64,000 nt of DNA from Fervidicola ferrireducens (GCF_001562425.1 NZ_LOED01000006.1:1-64000); one strand, 5' to 3'; numbered from the stretch's first letter, positions 38,359-47,689 are shown. Numbers and translations are program-made. Notes: generated from the sequence alone by a model not told the origin.

Positions 38359-38443
38359 CATATTATATAACCAAGAAAAGAAAGCAATATATAAAAAGAG
38401 TTTTAGCGTGGAAAAATATGAGTATGACAAAGGAGGTGGTTTT

Positions 38444-38797
38444 ATAAGAAGATTCGTGATCGAATTTGGATATGGAGTTGACCTTCATGGTCAGGATGTG
38501 AACAACGCAGCCAAAAAAGCTGTGAAAGATGCGATTTCTCACAGCTGCCTGTGCGGGCTTACCGAAATTTTAAACATTGAGAACCTGGACGACGTGATTG
38601 TAGAAGTTACGGTAGCGGTATCGAGGCCCGATGAAATTGATGAGGACGCCATAAAAGAATTATTGCCGATAGGGAAAAAGTCTGTGAAAGCGGTGGAAGG
38701 TGGAATGAGGGTCTCGGGTCTAAATCTGGCTCAATTTGGAGATATAAATGACAGTATAGAAGTTGCTGTTGCTTGTGTAACGGTAGGTATAGAATGA
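38444..38797 (+). CDS. Lin0512 family protein, probable AUA start
   Basis: A 117-residue protein of the conserved Lin0512 family (unknown function), often found with acetoin/2-oxoacid dehydrogenase genes. Features: RRFVIEFGYGVDLHGQDVNNAAKKAVKDAIS then SCLCGLTEI. Family members start just before RxFVIE. Here that codon is ATA (38444), exactly seven bases after a perfect AAAGGAGGTG. The nearest conventional start upstream is GTG 38408 with a weak AAAGAG site and an N-terminal extension unlike the family; the frame is open back to before the sigma-54 start point. I favour AUA initiation, with GTG 38408 as alternative. Confidence 0.7.
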   Translation: MRRFVIEFGYGVDLHGQDVNNAAKKAVKDAISHSCLCGLTEILNIENLDDVIVEVTVAVSRPDEIDEDAIKELLPIGKKSVKAVEGGMRVSGLNLAQFGDINDSIEVAVACVTVGIE

Positions 38798-38813
38798 GGA
38801 AGGAGGGGTATTT

Positions 38814-39800
38814 GTGGATTTAACGAAAGAATTGCTTCTCGATATGTATACCAAAATGAATAAGATCAGAAAGTTTGAGGAGAGGGTTTCGGAATTATTT
38901 GCCCAGGGTAAGATTCTCGGTTTCGTTCATTTGTATATAGGTGAGGAAGCCACCGCTGTAGGAGTTTGCGAAAATTTAACGGATAAAGATTATATAACCA
39001 GCACTCACAGAGGCCACGGGCACCTGATCGCCAAGGGTGGCGACCTCAAATTTATGATGGCCGAGCTTTATGGTAAAGCGACGGGATACTGTAAAGGTAA
39101 GGGAGGCTCCATGCATATCGCCGATGTTCAGAAAGGAATTTTAGGAGCCAATGGCATAGTAGGCGGGGGCCTGCCTATAGCCGTCGGTGCCGGACTGTCG
39201 GCAAAATTGAGGCGCACCGACCAGGTGGCGGTGTGCTTTTTCGGCGATGGGGCTTCAAATCAGGGAACTTTTCACGAGGCTTTAAATATGGCTTCCATCT
39301 GGAAATTGCCTGTTGTGTTTGTATGTGAGAATAACCTTTATGGTATATCCATGAGGCAGGATAGGCACCAGGCAATAGCCGATATAGCGGACAGGGCAAT
39401 GGCCTACGGCTTCCCCGGCGTCACTGTAGACGGCAATGACGTGCTGGCCGTATATGAAGTAGCCCGTGAAGCTGTAAAAAGGGCAAGAGAGGGTGCTGGG
39501 CCGACACTTATCGAGTGCAAGACTTACAGGTGGAGAGGTCACTTTGAAGGGGACCCAACGGTGTACAGGCCAAAGGAAGAAGTGGAAGAATGGATGGCGA
39601 GGGATCCAATACCCAGGCTGGCCCGGTATATATTGGATAATAATATCGCCACAGAAGAAGAATTAAAGGAAATTGAACACAACATAATTAGTGAGTTGGA
39701 AGAAGCTGTAAAGTTTGCAGAAGAGAGCCCCTATCCTGAGGAGACCTCTGCTGTTGAAGATGTCTATACAGACCTTGTGGAGGAAGGGAGAGTAAGATGA
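38814..39800 (+). CDS. acoA: Acetoin dehydrogenase E1 component, alpha subunit
   Basis: Thiamine-diphosphate-dependent E1 alpha, which cleaves acetoin and passes the acetyl unit on to E2. 328 residues. [25 protein letters not shown], the TPP motif [31 protein letters not shown] (GDG...N) and [12 protein letters not shown] are diagnostic. The start is GTG 38814 after AGGAAGGAGGGG. Assignment to acetoin rather than pyruvate rests on AcoR, AcoX and the missing fourth typical pyruvate context. Confidence 0.93.
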   Translation: MDLTKELLLDMYTKMNKIRKFEERVSELFAQGKILGFVHLYIGEEATAVGVCENLTDKDYITSTHRGHGHLIAKGGDLKFMMAELYGKATGYCKGKGGSMHIADVQKGILGANGIVGGGLPIAVGAGLSAKLRRTDQVAVCFFGDGASNQGTFHEALNMASIWKLPVVFVCENNLYGISMRQDRHQAIADIADRAMAYGFPGVTVDGNDVLAVYEVAREAVKRAREGAGPTLIECKTYRWRGHFEGDPTVYRPKEEVEEWMARDPIPRLARYILDNNIATEEELKEIEHNIISELEEAVKFAEESPYPEETSAVEDVYTDLVEEGRVR

Positions 39801-40768
39801 GACAATTAACGTATGCTGAAGCTATAAGGGAAGCTATAAGGAATGAGATGAGAAGGGACCCGCGGGTATTTATATTAGGTGAAGATGTGGGGAAATTCGG
39901 CGGGTGCTTCGGCGTCACCCAGGGTCTTATAGATGAGTTTGGAGAGGAATTGGTAAGGGATACTCCGATATCGGAGGAAGCTATAGCCGGCGTCGCAGTA
40001 GGTGCTGCGGCCACGGGTATGAGACCGATAGCGGAAATAATGTTTATGGATTTTGTGACTGTTGCTATGGATCAGCTGGTGAACCAGGCAGCAAAGATGA
40101 GATACATGTTTGGCGGCAAAATCTCTTTGCCAATGGTTATAAGACTTCCCGAAGGCGGTGGGCTCCAGGCGGCAGCTCAGCATTCGCAATGCCTTGAGGC
40201 CTGGCTGACCCATGTTCCGGGCATTAAAGTGGTATATCCCTCAACTCCCAAAGATGCTCTGGGGTTGCTCATTTCCTCCATAAGGGATGATAATCCCGTT
40301 GCATTTATAGAGCACAAGCTCCTGTATAATTTAAAAGGAGAGGTCCCGGATGAGAATGAACCAATTCCTCTGGGAGTTGCCGATGTAAAAAGGCCCGGCA
40401 GGGATGTAACTATAGTGGCTACCGGTTTAATGGTTCACAAGGCGTTAAATGCGGCAAATGAGCTCGCCAAAGAGGGTATAGAAGCGGAAATCGTTGATCC
40501 CCGGACGCTATTCCCGTTGGACAAGGAGACGATCTTTAACTCCATAAAGAAGACCCATAAGGTAGTTATAGTTACGGAAGAAGTTAAGAGAGGGGGATGG
40601 GGAGGAGAACTGGCTGCTCTAATTGCCGAAGAGATTTTTGATTATCTAGATGCTCAAATAGTGAGAATAGGATCATTAAATGTGCCGATACCGTTCACCA
40701 CTGTGCTTGAAAACTATGTAATACCCAATGAAATCGACATAATAAATGGGGTTAAGTCAATTTTATAG
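39797..40768 (+). CDS. acoB: Acetoin dehydrogenase E1 component, beta subunit
   Basis: 323 residues, transketolase-like E1 beta that completes the TPP site with aco[67 protein letters not shown] and [28 protein letters not shown] are typical. Overlaps acoA by 4 nt. Confidence 0.95.
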   Translation: MRQLTYAEAIREAIRNEMRRDPRVFILGEDVGKFGGCFGVTQGLIDEFGEELVRDTPISEEAIAGVAVGAAATGMRPIAEIMFMDFVTVAMDQLVNQAAKMRYMFGGKISLPMVIRLPEGGGLQAAAQHSQCLEAWLTHVPGIKVVYPSTPKDALGLLISSIRDDNPVAFIEHKLLYNLKGEVPDENEPIPLGVADVKRPGRDVTIVATGLMVHKALNAANELAKEGIEAEIVDPRTLFPLDKETIFNSIKKTHKVVIVTEEVKRGGWGGELAALIAEEIFDYLDAQIVRIGSLNVPIPFTTVLENYVIPNEIDIINGVKSIL

Positions 40769-40771
40769 ATT

Positions 40772-40816
40772 AAAAAAAAAAAAAAAAAAAAAGGGGGGTA
40801 ACTTCAGTTACCCCCC
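40772..40816 (-). terminator. A21 tract and 11-bp hairpin: an intrinsic terminator facing left
   Basis: On the + strand 21 A (40772-40792) precede GGGGGGTAACT (40793-40803), a two-base TC, and AGTTACCCCCC (40806-40816). Read on the minus strand this is a perfect stem followed by 21 T, an ideal terminator, although no minus-strand gene lies nearby. For the + strand there is a hairpin but no U-tract after it, so acoX and acoC can be read through. Confidence 0.8.
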
Positions 40817-40836
40817 TCACCTTGATGGAGGATGGC

Positions 40837-41835
40837 ATGAGTAAAATTGGAATAATAGCAAATCCCGCCTCAGGTAAGGATATAAGAAGGTTGGTAGCTC
40901 ATGCGACGATAATAGATAACAACGAAAAAGTAAATATCGTAAAAAGAATAATACTGGCATCCCAGGAGCTGGGAATTGAGAAGATTTATATAATGGCTGA
41001 TACTTTTAATATCGGTTACAAGGCGGTGAACGACCTCGTTTATTTAAAACAATTGAAAGCTGATGTGCAAATACTGGACATGCCTCTAACTGCCGGATTC
41101 AGGGATTCTATGGTTGCCACCAGTATGATGGAGGAGAAGGGCGTCGGCTGCATAGTGTCTTTGGGCGGGGACGGAACCAACAGGGCCATTGCCAAGGTTA
41201 TTAAGGATACGCCACTGCTTCCGATTTCAACCGGCACCAATAACGTCTACCCATCGATGATCGAGGGTACAGTGGCCGGCATAGCTGCGGCTGTTGTAGC
41301 TTCAGGTCTATTTGACAAAGCTGCCACATGCAATAAAAACAAACGAATAGAAGTATATAAAGGAAGGGAATTGGTAGATATTGCCCTAATAGATGCTGTC
41401 ATTTCCAGGGAGAGCTTTGTCGGCGCAAAAGCTATATGGGATCAGGAAAGTATAACCGATATATTTGTGACCAGAGCTCATCCGGCTTCAATAGGGTTTT
41501 CTTCAATAGTGGGCTATAAGGAAATAATTGATGACGGGGATGACGTTGGGGCTCACGTGCAATTGGGGGCAGGAGGTGAAACCATCCTGGCGCCTATTGC
41601 TCCGGGGATTGTGAGAAAGATAAACATAAAGAAATTTAACCTGCTAAAGCTGGATGAAGATTATATTTACAATGCCGAGAATCGAGGTATTATAGCCCTT
41701 GATGGTGAAAGAGAAATACCCGTCAGGGCAGGTGACTGTATTTTATTCAGGATTTCAAGGAACGGACCTTATCAGGTAGATATCAGGAGGACTTTAGAAA
41801 TAGCTCAAAAATCTAATTTTTTTAGAAAGGTGTGA
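40837..41835 (+). CDS. acoX: AcoX, ATP-NAD kinase-like protein of the acetoin cluster
   Basis: 332 residues from ATG 40837, five bases after GGAGG; TTG 40822 and ATG 40825 are alternatives. It resembles NAD kinases: IGIIANPASGKDIRRL at the N-terminus and the GGDGTNR motif (VSLGGDGTNRAIAKV), then STGTNNVYPSMIEG. acoX is a regular but biochemically poorly defined member of acetoin operons. Confidence 0.92.
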   Translation: MSKIGIIANPASGKDIRRLVAHATIIDNNEKVNIVKRIILASQELGIEKIYIMADTFNIGYKAVNDLVYLKQLKADVQILDMPLTAGFRDSMVATSMMEEKGVGCIVSLGGDGTNRAIAKVIKDTPLLPISTGTNNVYPSMIEGTVAGIAAAVVASGLFDKAATCNKNKRIEVYKGRELVDIALIDAVISRESFVGAKAIWDQESITDIFVTRAHPASIGFSSIVGYKEIIDDGDDVGAHVQLGAGGETILAPIAPGIVRKINIKKFNLLKLDEDYIYNAENRGIIALDGEREIPVRAGDCILFRISRNGPYQVDIRRTLEIAQKSNFFRKV

Positions 41836-43049
41836 TGGCGTATATGGCGGTTTATATAGTAATGCCAAAACTTGGTCTCACAATGAAAGAAGGAACTTTA
41901 ACCAAATGGTTGAAAAAAGTGGGGGATAGAGTAGCAAAAGGGGAAGAGGTAGCTGAAGTTTCCACCGAGAAAATCACAAATGTGGTTGAATCTCCTGCAG
42001 ATGGTATTCTGGGGAAAATTTTGGTGAGTGAAGGCGCTGTTGTACCTGTAGCTACTCCGATCGGCATTATCCTGGCTGAAGGCGAAAAACTCCCGGTAGA
42101 AGATGAGGCAGGTCCCGCAAATACTTCTTCTTCCACAGTAGCTGTACAGGCTAGCGAGCTTGAGACACCGGAAGTGGAAAAGAATCAGGAAAAGTTTGTA
42201 AAAGCCACACCTTTGGCTAGAAAGATTGCAAAAGAGAACAATGTGGATCTTTCCCTCATTGCTGGCACCGGACCCGGTGGCAGAATTACCGAGGAAGACG
42301 TAAGGAAATATATAGAAAATAGAATGAATGTAAAGAAAGAGAGCCCTGCGGTGGTTGAAGAAATCACGGGATCTGTAAAGAAAGTACCGATGGACAATAT
42401 GAGAAGGGTCATTGCCGAAAGGATGAAAAATAGCTGGAATAGCGCTCCCCATGTCACGGAGAATATTAAGGTTGATGTTACCGAACTTGTTAAGTTTAGA
42501 GAAGAGCTTAATAAGTTTGCGGATGAGAAATTTACTTATACCGACTTAATAGCTAAAGCGTGTGTGCTTGCACTCAAAAGAAACCCTGTAATAAACTGGT
42601 CTATTGAAGGAGAGTATATAATCCAGCACGAAAAGATAAATCTCGGAATAGCAGTCGCTCTAGAAAATGGGTTAATAGTTCCGGTGATAAAGGATGCCGG
42701 GTCAAAATCCCTCACGGAGATCTCTAAGATGATAAAAGACCTGAGTGCTAGGGCCAGGGAAAACAGATTATCTCCCGAGGAAATAAAAGATGGCACGTTT
42801 ACCATAACGAATCTCGGCATGTACGGTATAGATAGCTTTACGCCTATTATAAATCCGCCGGAAAGCGCTATATTGGGAGTTAACACGATATACAAAGAAC
42901 CCGCAGTGGTCGGAGACAGTATCACTATAAGACAGGTTATGATGCTGAGCCTGTCCTTCGACCACAGACTTATTGATGGCGCGACGGCTGCCAAATTCCT
43001 GATGGATCTCAAGCGTATACTGGAAAATCCTGCAGCACTGGCTCTGTAG
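41835..43049 (+). CDS. acoC: Acetoin dehydrogenase E2, dihydrolipoamide acetyltransferase
   Basis: About 404 residues (ATG 41835, or ATG 41844 giving MAVYIVMPKLGLTM). A single lipoyl domain with the lipoyl lysine in STEKITNVVE, a linker, an E3-binding domain (TPLARKIAKENNVDLSLIAGTGPGGRI, about 130-170), then the catalytic CAT domain with SFDHRLIDGA near the C-terminus (His and Asp of HxxxDG). Moves the acetyl group to CoA. The start overlaps the acoX stop. Confidence 0.95.
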   Translation: MAYMAVYIVMPKLGLTMKEGTLTKWLKKVGDRVAKGEEVAEVSTEKITNVVESPADGILGKILVSEGAVVPVATPIGIILAEGEKLPVEDEAGPANTSSSTVAVQASELETPEVEKNQEKFVKATPLARKIAKENNVDLSLIAGTGPGGRITEEDVRKYIENRMNVKKESPAVVEEITGSVKKVPMDNMRRVIAERMKNSWNSAPHVTENIKVDVTELVKFREELNKFADEKFTYTDLIAKACVLALKRNPVINWSIEGEYIIQHEKINLGIAVALENGLIVPVIKDAGSKSLTEISKMIKDLSARARENRLSPEEIKDGTFTITNLGMYGIDSFTPIINPPESAILGVNTIYKEPAVVGDSITIRQVMMLSLSFDHRLIDGATAAKFLMDLKRILENPAALAL

Positions 43050-43082
43050 AGATTTGGATTTTACGGGGTGAGGTGGTAAAGC

Positions 43083-44432
43083 ATGGACTATAACGTAATA
43101 GTAATAGGGGGCGGACCCGGTGGTTATACGGCAGCCATAAGGGCGAGTGAACTGGGAGCAAGGGTTGCCCTGGTAGAGGAAGATTCATTAGGGGGCACAT
43201 GCCTGAACAGGGGGTGTATCCCTACTAAGGTTTATGCGCACGCCGCATCGATAATAAATGAAATAAAAAAGGCCGGGGAGTTTGGTGTAGCATCCCAGTA
43301 TACTCTCGACGTGGATAAACTGAGGGCGAAAAAAGAGAAAGTGGTAAAAAGGCTCGTAGACGGCGTGGGCTATCTGATGAGGGCGCACAACGTGGACGTC
43401 ATAAAAGGCAAAGCCAAATTTCTCGACAGAAACACAATACAGGTGGATAGGAAATACACGGCGGAAAAATTCATCATAGCTACAGGTTCCAAAGCACTGA
43501 TTCCACCGGTGCCGGGTATTGACCTTCCCGGGGTTATGACCAGTGACAGGGCCCTCGAGCTGGAAAGGGTACCGGAAAGAATCGCGATAATAGGAGCGGG
43601 GATAATAGGGCTGGAGTTTGCCAATATATATAGCTCGTTGGGTAGCCAGGTCACTGTAATAGAAATGCTGCCGGAGCTGTTGCCCATGGTAGACAGGGAC
43701 ATAGCCGGTATATTGCAGAGCGCTCTTGAAGATAAGGGAATTGAGCTATATCTCAACAGCAGGGTTGAAAAGATAGAAGAGGGCCCGATAGTGGTGTTTA
43801 CAAAAGGCGGGAATACCGAACGGCTGGAGTGCGATGCGGTACTGGTGGCAGTAGGAAGGGTAGCAAACGTGAACGGCGTTGAAGCGCTCAACCTGCAGAT
43901 GGAAGGAAAAGGAATAAAAGTGGATGACTTTATGAGGACGAATATTGACAACATATACGCAGTGGGAGATGTAACGGGAGGAATACAGCTTGCCCACGTG
44001 GCAGCCTATCAGGGTATAATTGCAGCTCACAATGCCGTTGGGGAAAAAAGGAAGGCCGACATGAAGGTCGTGCCGAGCTGCGTATACACGGAACCGGAGA
44101 TCGCGTGGGTGGGGCTGAATGAGACTCTTGCCAGAAAAAAATACGGGGATATCAAAGTAGGAACCTTTACCTATTCGGCCTCAGGCAGAGCGCTGACTAT
44201 GGGAGAAGATTATGGCTTAATAAAGATAATAGCCGAAGCAAAATACAACCAGATAGTGGGAATGGAAGTTATCGGCAGGGATGCTACGGAAATAATACAC
44301 GAAGGCACGCTGGCTATAAAGGAAGAATTTACGGCAGAGGAAATAGCGGAGACGATACATGCGCACCCGACCATATCGGAGTGCATAAAGGAAGCGTGTG
44401 AAGATATATTGGGCAGACCTATTAATAAATAA
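43083..44432 (+). CDS. acoL: Dihydrolipoamide dehydrogenase (E3)
   Basis: 449-residue flavoprotein that reoxidises E2 lipoamide and makes NADH. FAD motif VIGGGPGGYTAAIRA, redox disulfide GGTCLNRGCIPTK, NAD motif IGAGIIGLEFANIY, second FAD motif NIYAVGDVTGG, and the active-site HAHPTISE at the C-terminus. Ribosome site GGGGTGAGGTGG. The last gene of the acetoin operon, followed by a terminator. Confidence 0.96.
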   Translation: MDYNVIVIGGGPGGYTAAIRASELGARVALVEEDSLGGTCLNRGCIPTKVYAHAASIINEIKKAGEFGVASQYTLDVDKLRAKKEKVVKRLVDGVGYLMRAHNVDVIKGKAKFLDRNTIQVDRKYTAEKFIIATGSKALIPPVPGIDLPGVMTSDRALELERVPERIAIIGAGIIGLEFANIYSSLGSQVTVIEMLPELLPMVDRDIAGILQSALEDKGIELYLNSRVEKIEEGPIVVFTKGGNTERLECDAVLVAVGRVANVNGVEALNLQMEGKGIKVDDFMRTNIDNIYAVGDVTGGIQLAHVAAYQGIIAAHNAVGEKRKADMKVVPSCVYTEPEIAWVGLNETLARKKYGDIKVGTFTYSASGRALTMGEDYGLIKIIAEAKYNQIVGMEVIGRDATEIIHEGTLAIKEEFTAEEIAETIHAHPTISECIKEACEDILGRPINK

Positions 44433-44463
44433 CTAAAGTAAGTTTTAAAATAATACACACATA

Positions 44464-44492
44464 GAAAAGGCAGCGAGAAGCTGCCTTTTCTA
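44464..44492 (+). terminator. Terminator of the acetoin operon
   Basis: AAAAGGCAGC, loop GAGA, a short AGCTGCCTTTT return: stem of about 10 bp running into a TTTTCT tract. The intron relic starts within three bases of its end. Confidence 0.88.
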
Positions 44493-44493
44493 T

Positions 44494-44668
44494 GTGCGCC
44501 TGGCATGGGCGTTAACTCGGTGGTGAAAGTCCACTGCAGGCGAGGGCCTGACGAGCTTAATCGAACGCTATCAGAGACTTTGTCAAGCTTGGTGAACTGG
44601 CCGGATGCGGACCCGCATATCCGGTGGTGGGTGAGGGGAAGGGTGTTACTCACCCTTTCCTACTTGAT
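44494..44668 (+). mobile_element. Class C group II intron relic, 175 nt and without ORF
   Basis: The 5' end GTGCGCCTGGCATGGGCG and the element GGTGGTGAAAGTCC match the domain I start of class C introns (remembered Oceanobacillus intron: GTGTGCCCGGCATGGG). Near the 3' end AAGCTTGGTGAAC leads into a domain V-like hairpin, CCGGATGCG / CGCATATCCGG with a two-base bulge, then GGTGGTGGGTGAGGGG, a domain VI-like stem (AAGGGTG/CACCCTT) and the terminal CCTACTTGAT. Most of domains I-IV and the reverse transcriptase are missing. It lies directly after a terminator, the usual class C target. Confidence 0.75.
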
Positions 44669-44798
44669 ACCTGACAGTAACTAGCCTTTCATATTAAATT
44701 ACCCCCTTTACTCATCTAAAAATAGGCATAAAAGTTGTAGCCGGCAAATATTAATTGAAAATAAGACAATCATTACAGATTTAAAGGGGGTAGGTCAA
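44669..44798. other. Non-coding gap after the intron relic
   Basis: AT-rich; no gene or clear RNA seen. No good sigma-A promoter for the following transporter could be defined. A purine-rich ribosome site (AAAGGGGGTAGG) is at the right end. Confidence 0.5.
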
Positions 44799-45980
44799 TT
44801 GAGTTTTTTCGGTTTGTTCCTATGTCTTGCTGTCTTTGCCATTGGAGATATCTTGGGAGTAGGGACCAGGGCCAAGCTGTCGTCGGTATTTGTGGCATTG
44901 ATGCTGTTTTTGATTGGATTTTTAACAGGTATTTTTCCAAAAAATATTATAGAACAGGCTGGGCTTAGTCAGATAGCTAAATGGGCATCGCCATTCATTA
45001 TTTTTCACATGGGGACCATGATAAATTTTAAAGAACTGATTAAGGAATGGAGAACGGTCGTATTGTCTATAATAGCAATGGGGGTAGCTGCGATCTCAAT
45101 TTTTGCTGTGCTTCCTATAATAGGAAAAGAATCGGTTATTGTGAGTATTCCGATAATTAACGGTGGTATTGTGGCAACCCAAATAATGACCGAAGGAGCA
45201 ATGGCGAAAGGGTTGTCGCAGGCTGCGGCTCTCGGAGCAATTATATACGCCGTGCAAAAATTCGTGGGGACACCGCCGGCATCAATTTTTGGATTGAAAG
45301 AGGCTAATATCCTTATTGAAAAGTACCGCGGGGGGTTGATTGAAAAAGGAGCATCATCTGTGGATGAAGGTCGTGAAAATAGACAGAAAAATAAAGATGT
45401 AAAATTCTTTTATCAAAAATATGATAAATACTTTACTCCTTTTACTTGCCTGGGAGTTACGGCCTTTTTTGCCTGGCTGTCTAGGTTTCTCGAAAGCTTA
45501 ACTCCGGTTAATTACTCAATTTGGGCTTTGCTGCTAGGTGCAATTATGGGATACATCGGTCTTGTCCCGCCTAAAATATTGGAAAAAGGTAATTCCGCCG
45601 GTTTATTGCAAATGGCTATTTTTGCAAGCATAATACCTTCATTGGCGGACATAAACATCTTGGACCTTGCAAAACTCAGCTTACAGACTGCATTTATTTT
45701 TGCAGTGGTGCTAATAGGAATATTTATCTTTATTTATTTGTTGCCCTTGTGGAAAATCGTCGGCTCGAAAAATTTGGCGGTTGGAATTTCCATGGCCCAG
45801 CTGTTAGGTTTTCCCGCAACTTACTTGATTGCGAACGAAATAGCCACGGCTGTTGCAAAAAACGAAGAAGAAAGGGAACTCATCCTCAGTAAAATAATGC
45901 CCGCTTACGTGGTAGCGGGTTTTGCATCTGTAACCACATTGTCGATCGTGGTAGCGGGTATTTTCGTGAAGTTTCTTTAA
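44799..45980 (+). CDS. Polytopic membrane protein, probable transporter linked to gamma-glutamyltransferase
   Basis: 393 residues, start TTG 44799. Ten or eleven membrane helices in two blocks (about 1-165 and 215-393), separated by a charged loop of about 45 residues (LIEKYRGGLIEKGASS..). Glycine-rich re-entrant-like segments occur in both halves (IINGGIVATQIMTEGA and AVGISMAQLLGFPATYL), a layout like Na+/glutamate or 2-hydroxycarboxylate symporters. I do not recognise the exact family. The gamma-glutamyltransferase gene 20 nt downstream suggests transport of glutamate, a gamma-glutamyl compound or a related acid. Confidence 0.7.
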   Translation: MSFFGLFLCLAVFAIGDILGVGTRAKLSSVFVALMLFLIGFLTGIFPKNIIEQAGLSQIAKWASPFIIFHMGTMINFKELIKEWRTVVLSIIAMGVAAISIFAVLPIIGKESVIVSIPIINGGIVATQIMTEGAMAKGLSQAAALGAIIYAVQKFVGTPPASIFGLKEANILIEKYRGGLIEKGASSVDEGRENRQKNKDVKFFYQKYDKYFTPFTCLGVTAFFAWLSRFLESLTPVNYSIWALLLGAIMGYIGLVPPKILEKGNSAGLLQMAIFASIIPSLADINILDLAKLSLQTAFIFAVVLIGIFIFIYLLPLWKIVGSKNLAVGISMAQLLGFPATYLIANEIATAVAKNEEERELILSKIMPAYVVAGFASVTTLSIVVAGIFVKFL

Positions 45981-46000
45981 TTAAAAGGGAGGTGCTATAT

Positions 46001-47605
46001 ATGGAATTTGACTTACTCCAATACAATTATCCTTCCCGGAGAAACGTGGTTATGGCCAAAAGGGGTATGGTTGCGACTTCCCAGCCCCTTGCTGCTCAAG
46101 CGGGACTTGAGATTTTACGAAAAGGCGGAAATGCTGTGGATGCCGCCATTGCTACAGCTGCGTGCCTTACAGTAGTCGAGCCTACCGGCAATGGGATAGG
46201 CGGGGATGCTTTTGCGATAGTATGGTTTGAAGGAAATCTCTATGGCCTCAATGCCAGCGGGCCGGCACCGAAAGAAATTTCAGCGGAAAAACTGCGCGAA
46301 ATGGGAATAAAGGAAATTCCAAAATACGGCTTTATACCCGTTACGGTTCCGGGGATTCCCGCGGCTTGGGCTGCGCTTTCGAAGAGGTTTGGCAAGCTTC
46401 ATCTTAAAGAAGTTTTGGAGCCGGCCATCAAGTATGCCGAAGAAGGATATCCGGTCTCGGTAAACGTAGCAAAACTCTGGAAAAAAGCTTACGATACATT
46501 CGCAAAGCTTGAAGGTGAAGAGTTCAAACCCTGGTTCGAAACTTTTTGCCCCGATGGGAAGCCCGTGAAAGCCGGGGAGATATGGAAGTCGAAAGCCCAT
46601 GCAAAGACCCTTATTTCCATTGCGGAAACCAATGCAGAATCCTTTTATAAAGGGGAATTGGCCGATAAAATCGATGCATTTTCGAGAAAATACGGTGGAT
46701 TCATCAGGAAGGAGGACCTGGCTTCCTACGAACCGGAGTGGGTAGAACCCATAGGCGTAAATTACCGAGGATACGATGTATGGGAGATTCCGCCAAACGG
46801 TCAGGGCGTTACGGTGCTTATGGCCCTAAATATCCTGAATGAGATGGAATTTGACGCAAAAGAAACGGTAGATACGTACCACAAGCAGATTGAGTCAATA
46901 AAACTTGCCTTTGCTGACGCTAAAAAGTACGTTGCAGACCCTAGATTTATGAAGGTGTCGGTAAAAGACCTGTTGAGTAAAGAATATGCGAAAGAAAGGA
47001 GAAAATTAATAACTGAGGAAGCATTGATGCCCGAAGCCGGGAAGATGCCAAAAGGAGGAACTGTCTACCTTGCAACCGCCGACGGCGAAGGGAATATGGT
47101 TTCGTACATTCAGAGCAATTATATGGGATTTGGTTCAGGGCTTGTGGTGCCCGACACGGGGATTGCTTTGCACAACAGAGGAAACAATTTCAGCCTTGAG
47201 GAAGGCCACGTAAACTGCATAGCACCGGGCAAAAAACCTTACCACACCATAATTCCCGGCTTTTTGACGAAAGACGGCAAGGCCATCGGTCCCTTCGGAG
47301 TCATGGGGGGATTCATGCAGCCCCAGGGACATCTGCAAATCATTGTCAATATGATAAACTTCCATTTAAATCCCCAGGATGCCCTTGATGCTCCAAGGTG
47401 GCAGTGGGTTAAGGGGAAAACCGTACACGTGGAACCGGGCTTTCCGGTAAATATAGCGCAGGCCCTCTCCAGGAAAGGTCACGATGTCGTGTACGAAACC
47501 GACTCTATTAATTTCGGAAGAGGACAAATTATATGGAGGAAAGAAGATGGGGTGCTGATTGGAGGTACCGAGCCGCGCACCGATGGACATATTGCTGCCT
47601 GGTAG
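46001..47605 (+). CDS. ggt: Gamma-glutamyltransferase family protein (YwrD-like)
   Basis: 534 residues from ATG 46001 with GGGAGGTG upstream. GMVATSQPLAAQAGLEILRKGGNAVDAAIATA and VVEPTGNGIGGDAFAIV are the N-terminal signatures. The self-processing site and nucleophile Thr are in PKGGTVYLATADGEG, where the family usually has TTH. MGGFMQPQGHLQI and GGTEPRTDGHIAAW close the small subunit. No signal peptide is seen, so it is probably cytosolic, unlike classical secreted GGT. It could be a gamma-glutamyl hydrolase or act on glutathione-like thiols. Confidence 0.9.
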   Translation: MEFDLLQYNYPSRRNVVMAKRGMVATSQPLAAQAGLEILRKGGNAVDAAIATAACLTVVEPTGNGIGGDAFAIVWFEGNLYGLNASGPAPKEISAEKLREMGIKEIPKYGFIPVTVPGIPAAWAALSKRFGKLHLKEVLEPAIKYAEEGYPVSVNVAKLWKKAYDTFAKLEGEEFKPWFETFCPDGKPVKAGEIWKSKAHAKTLISIAETNAESFYKGELADKIDAFSRKYGGFIRKEDLASYEPEWVEPIGVNYRGYDVWEIPPNGQGVTVLMALNILNEMEFDAKETVDTYHKQIESIKLAFADAKKYVADPRFMKVSVKDLLSKEYAKERRKLITEEALMPEAGKMPKGGTVYLATADGEGNMVSYIQSNYMGFGSGLVVPDTGIALHNRGNNFSLEEGHVNCIAPGKKPYHTIIPGFLTKDGKAIGPFGVMGGFMQPQGHLQIIVNMINFHLNPQDALDAPRWQWVKGKTVHVEPGFPVNIAQALSRKGHDVVYETDSINFGRGQIIWRKEDGVLIGGTEPRTDGHIAAW

Positions 47606-47619
47606 TGATTATATTATTG

Positions 47620-47653
47620 AATCCCGCCTCTTTTGTAGAGGCGGGATTTTTTT
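47620..47653 (+). terminator. Terminator after ggt
   Basis: AATCCCGCCTC and GAGGCGGGATT pair perfectly (11 bp) around TTTTGTA, followed by a T-run. Confidence 0.9.
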
Positions 47654-47689
47654 AATAAAAAAGGATTGAAGGGAGAAAGATAATAAAGG

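Noticed and set aside
38342-38443. N-terminal extension of the Lin0512 frame (open from 38342)
   Set aside because: It starts inside the sigma-54 promoter, upstream of the predicted transcript start, and has no ribosome site; the family begins at the later RRFVIE.
44494-44668. TnpB/IsrB-associated RNA (HEARO-like) instead of a group II relic
   Set aside because: No nuclease gene nearby, and the 3' part (GAAC..CCGG..GGTGGTG..GAGGGG..CTACTTGAT) fits class C domain V/VI better; a covariance search would settle it.
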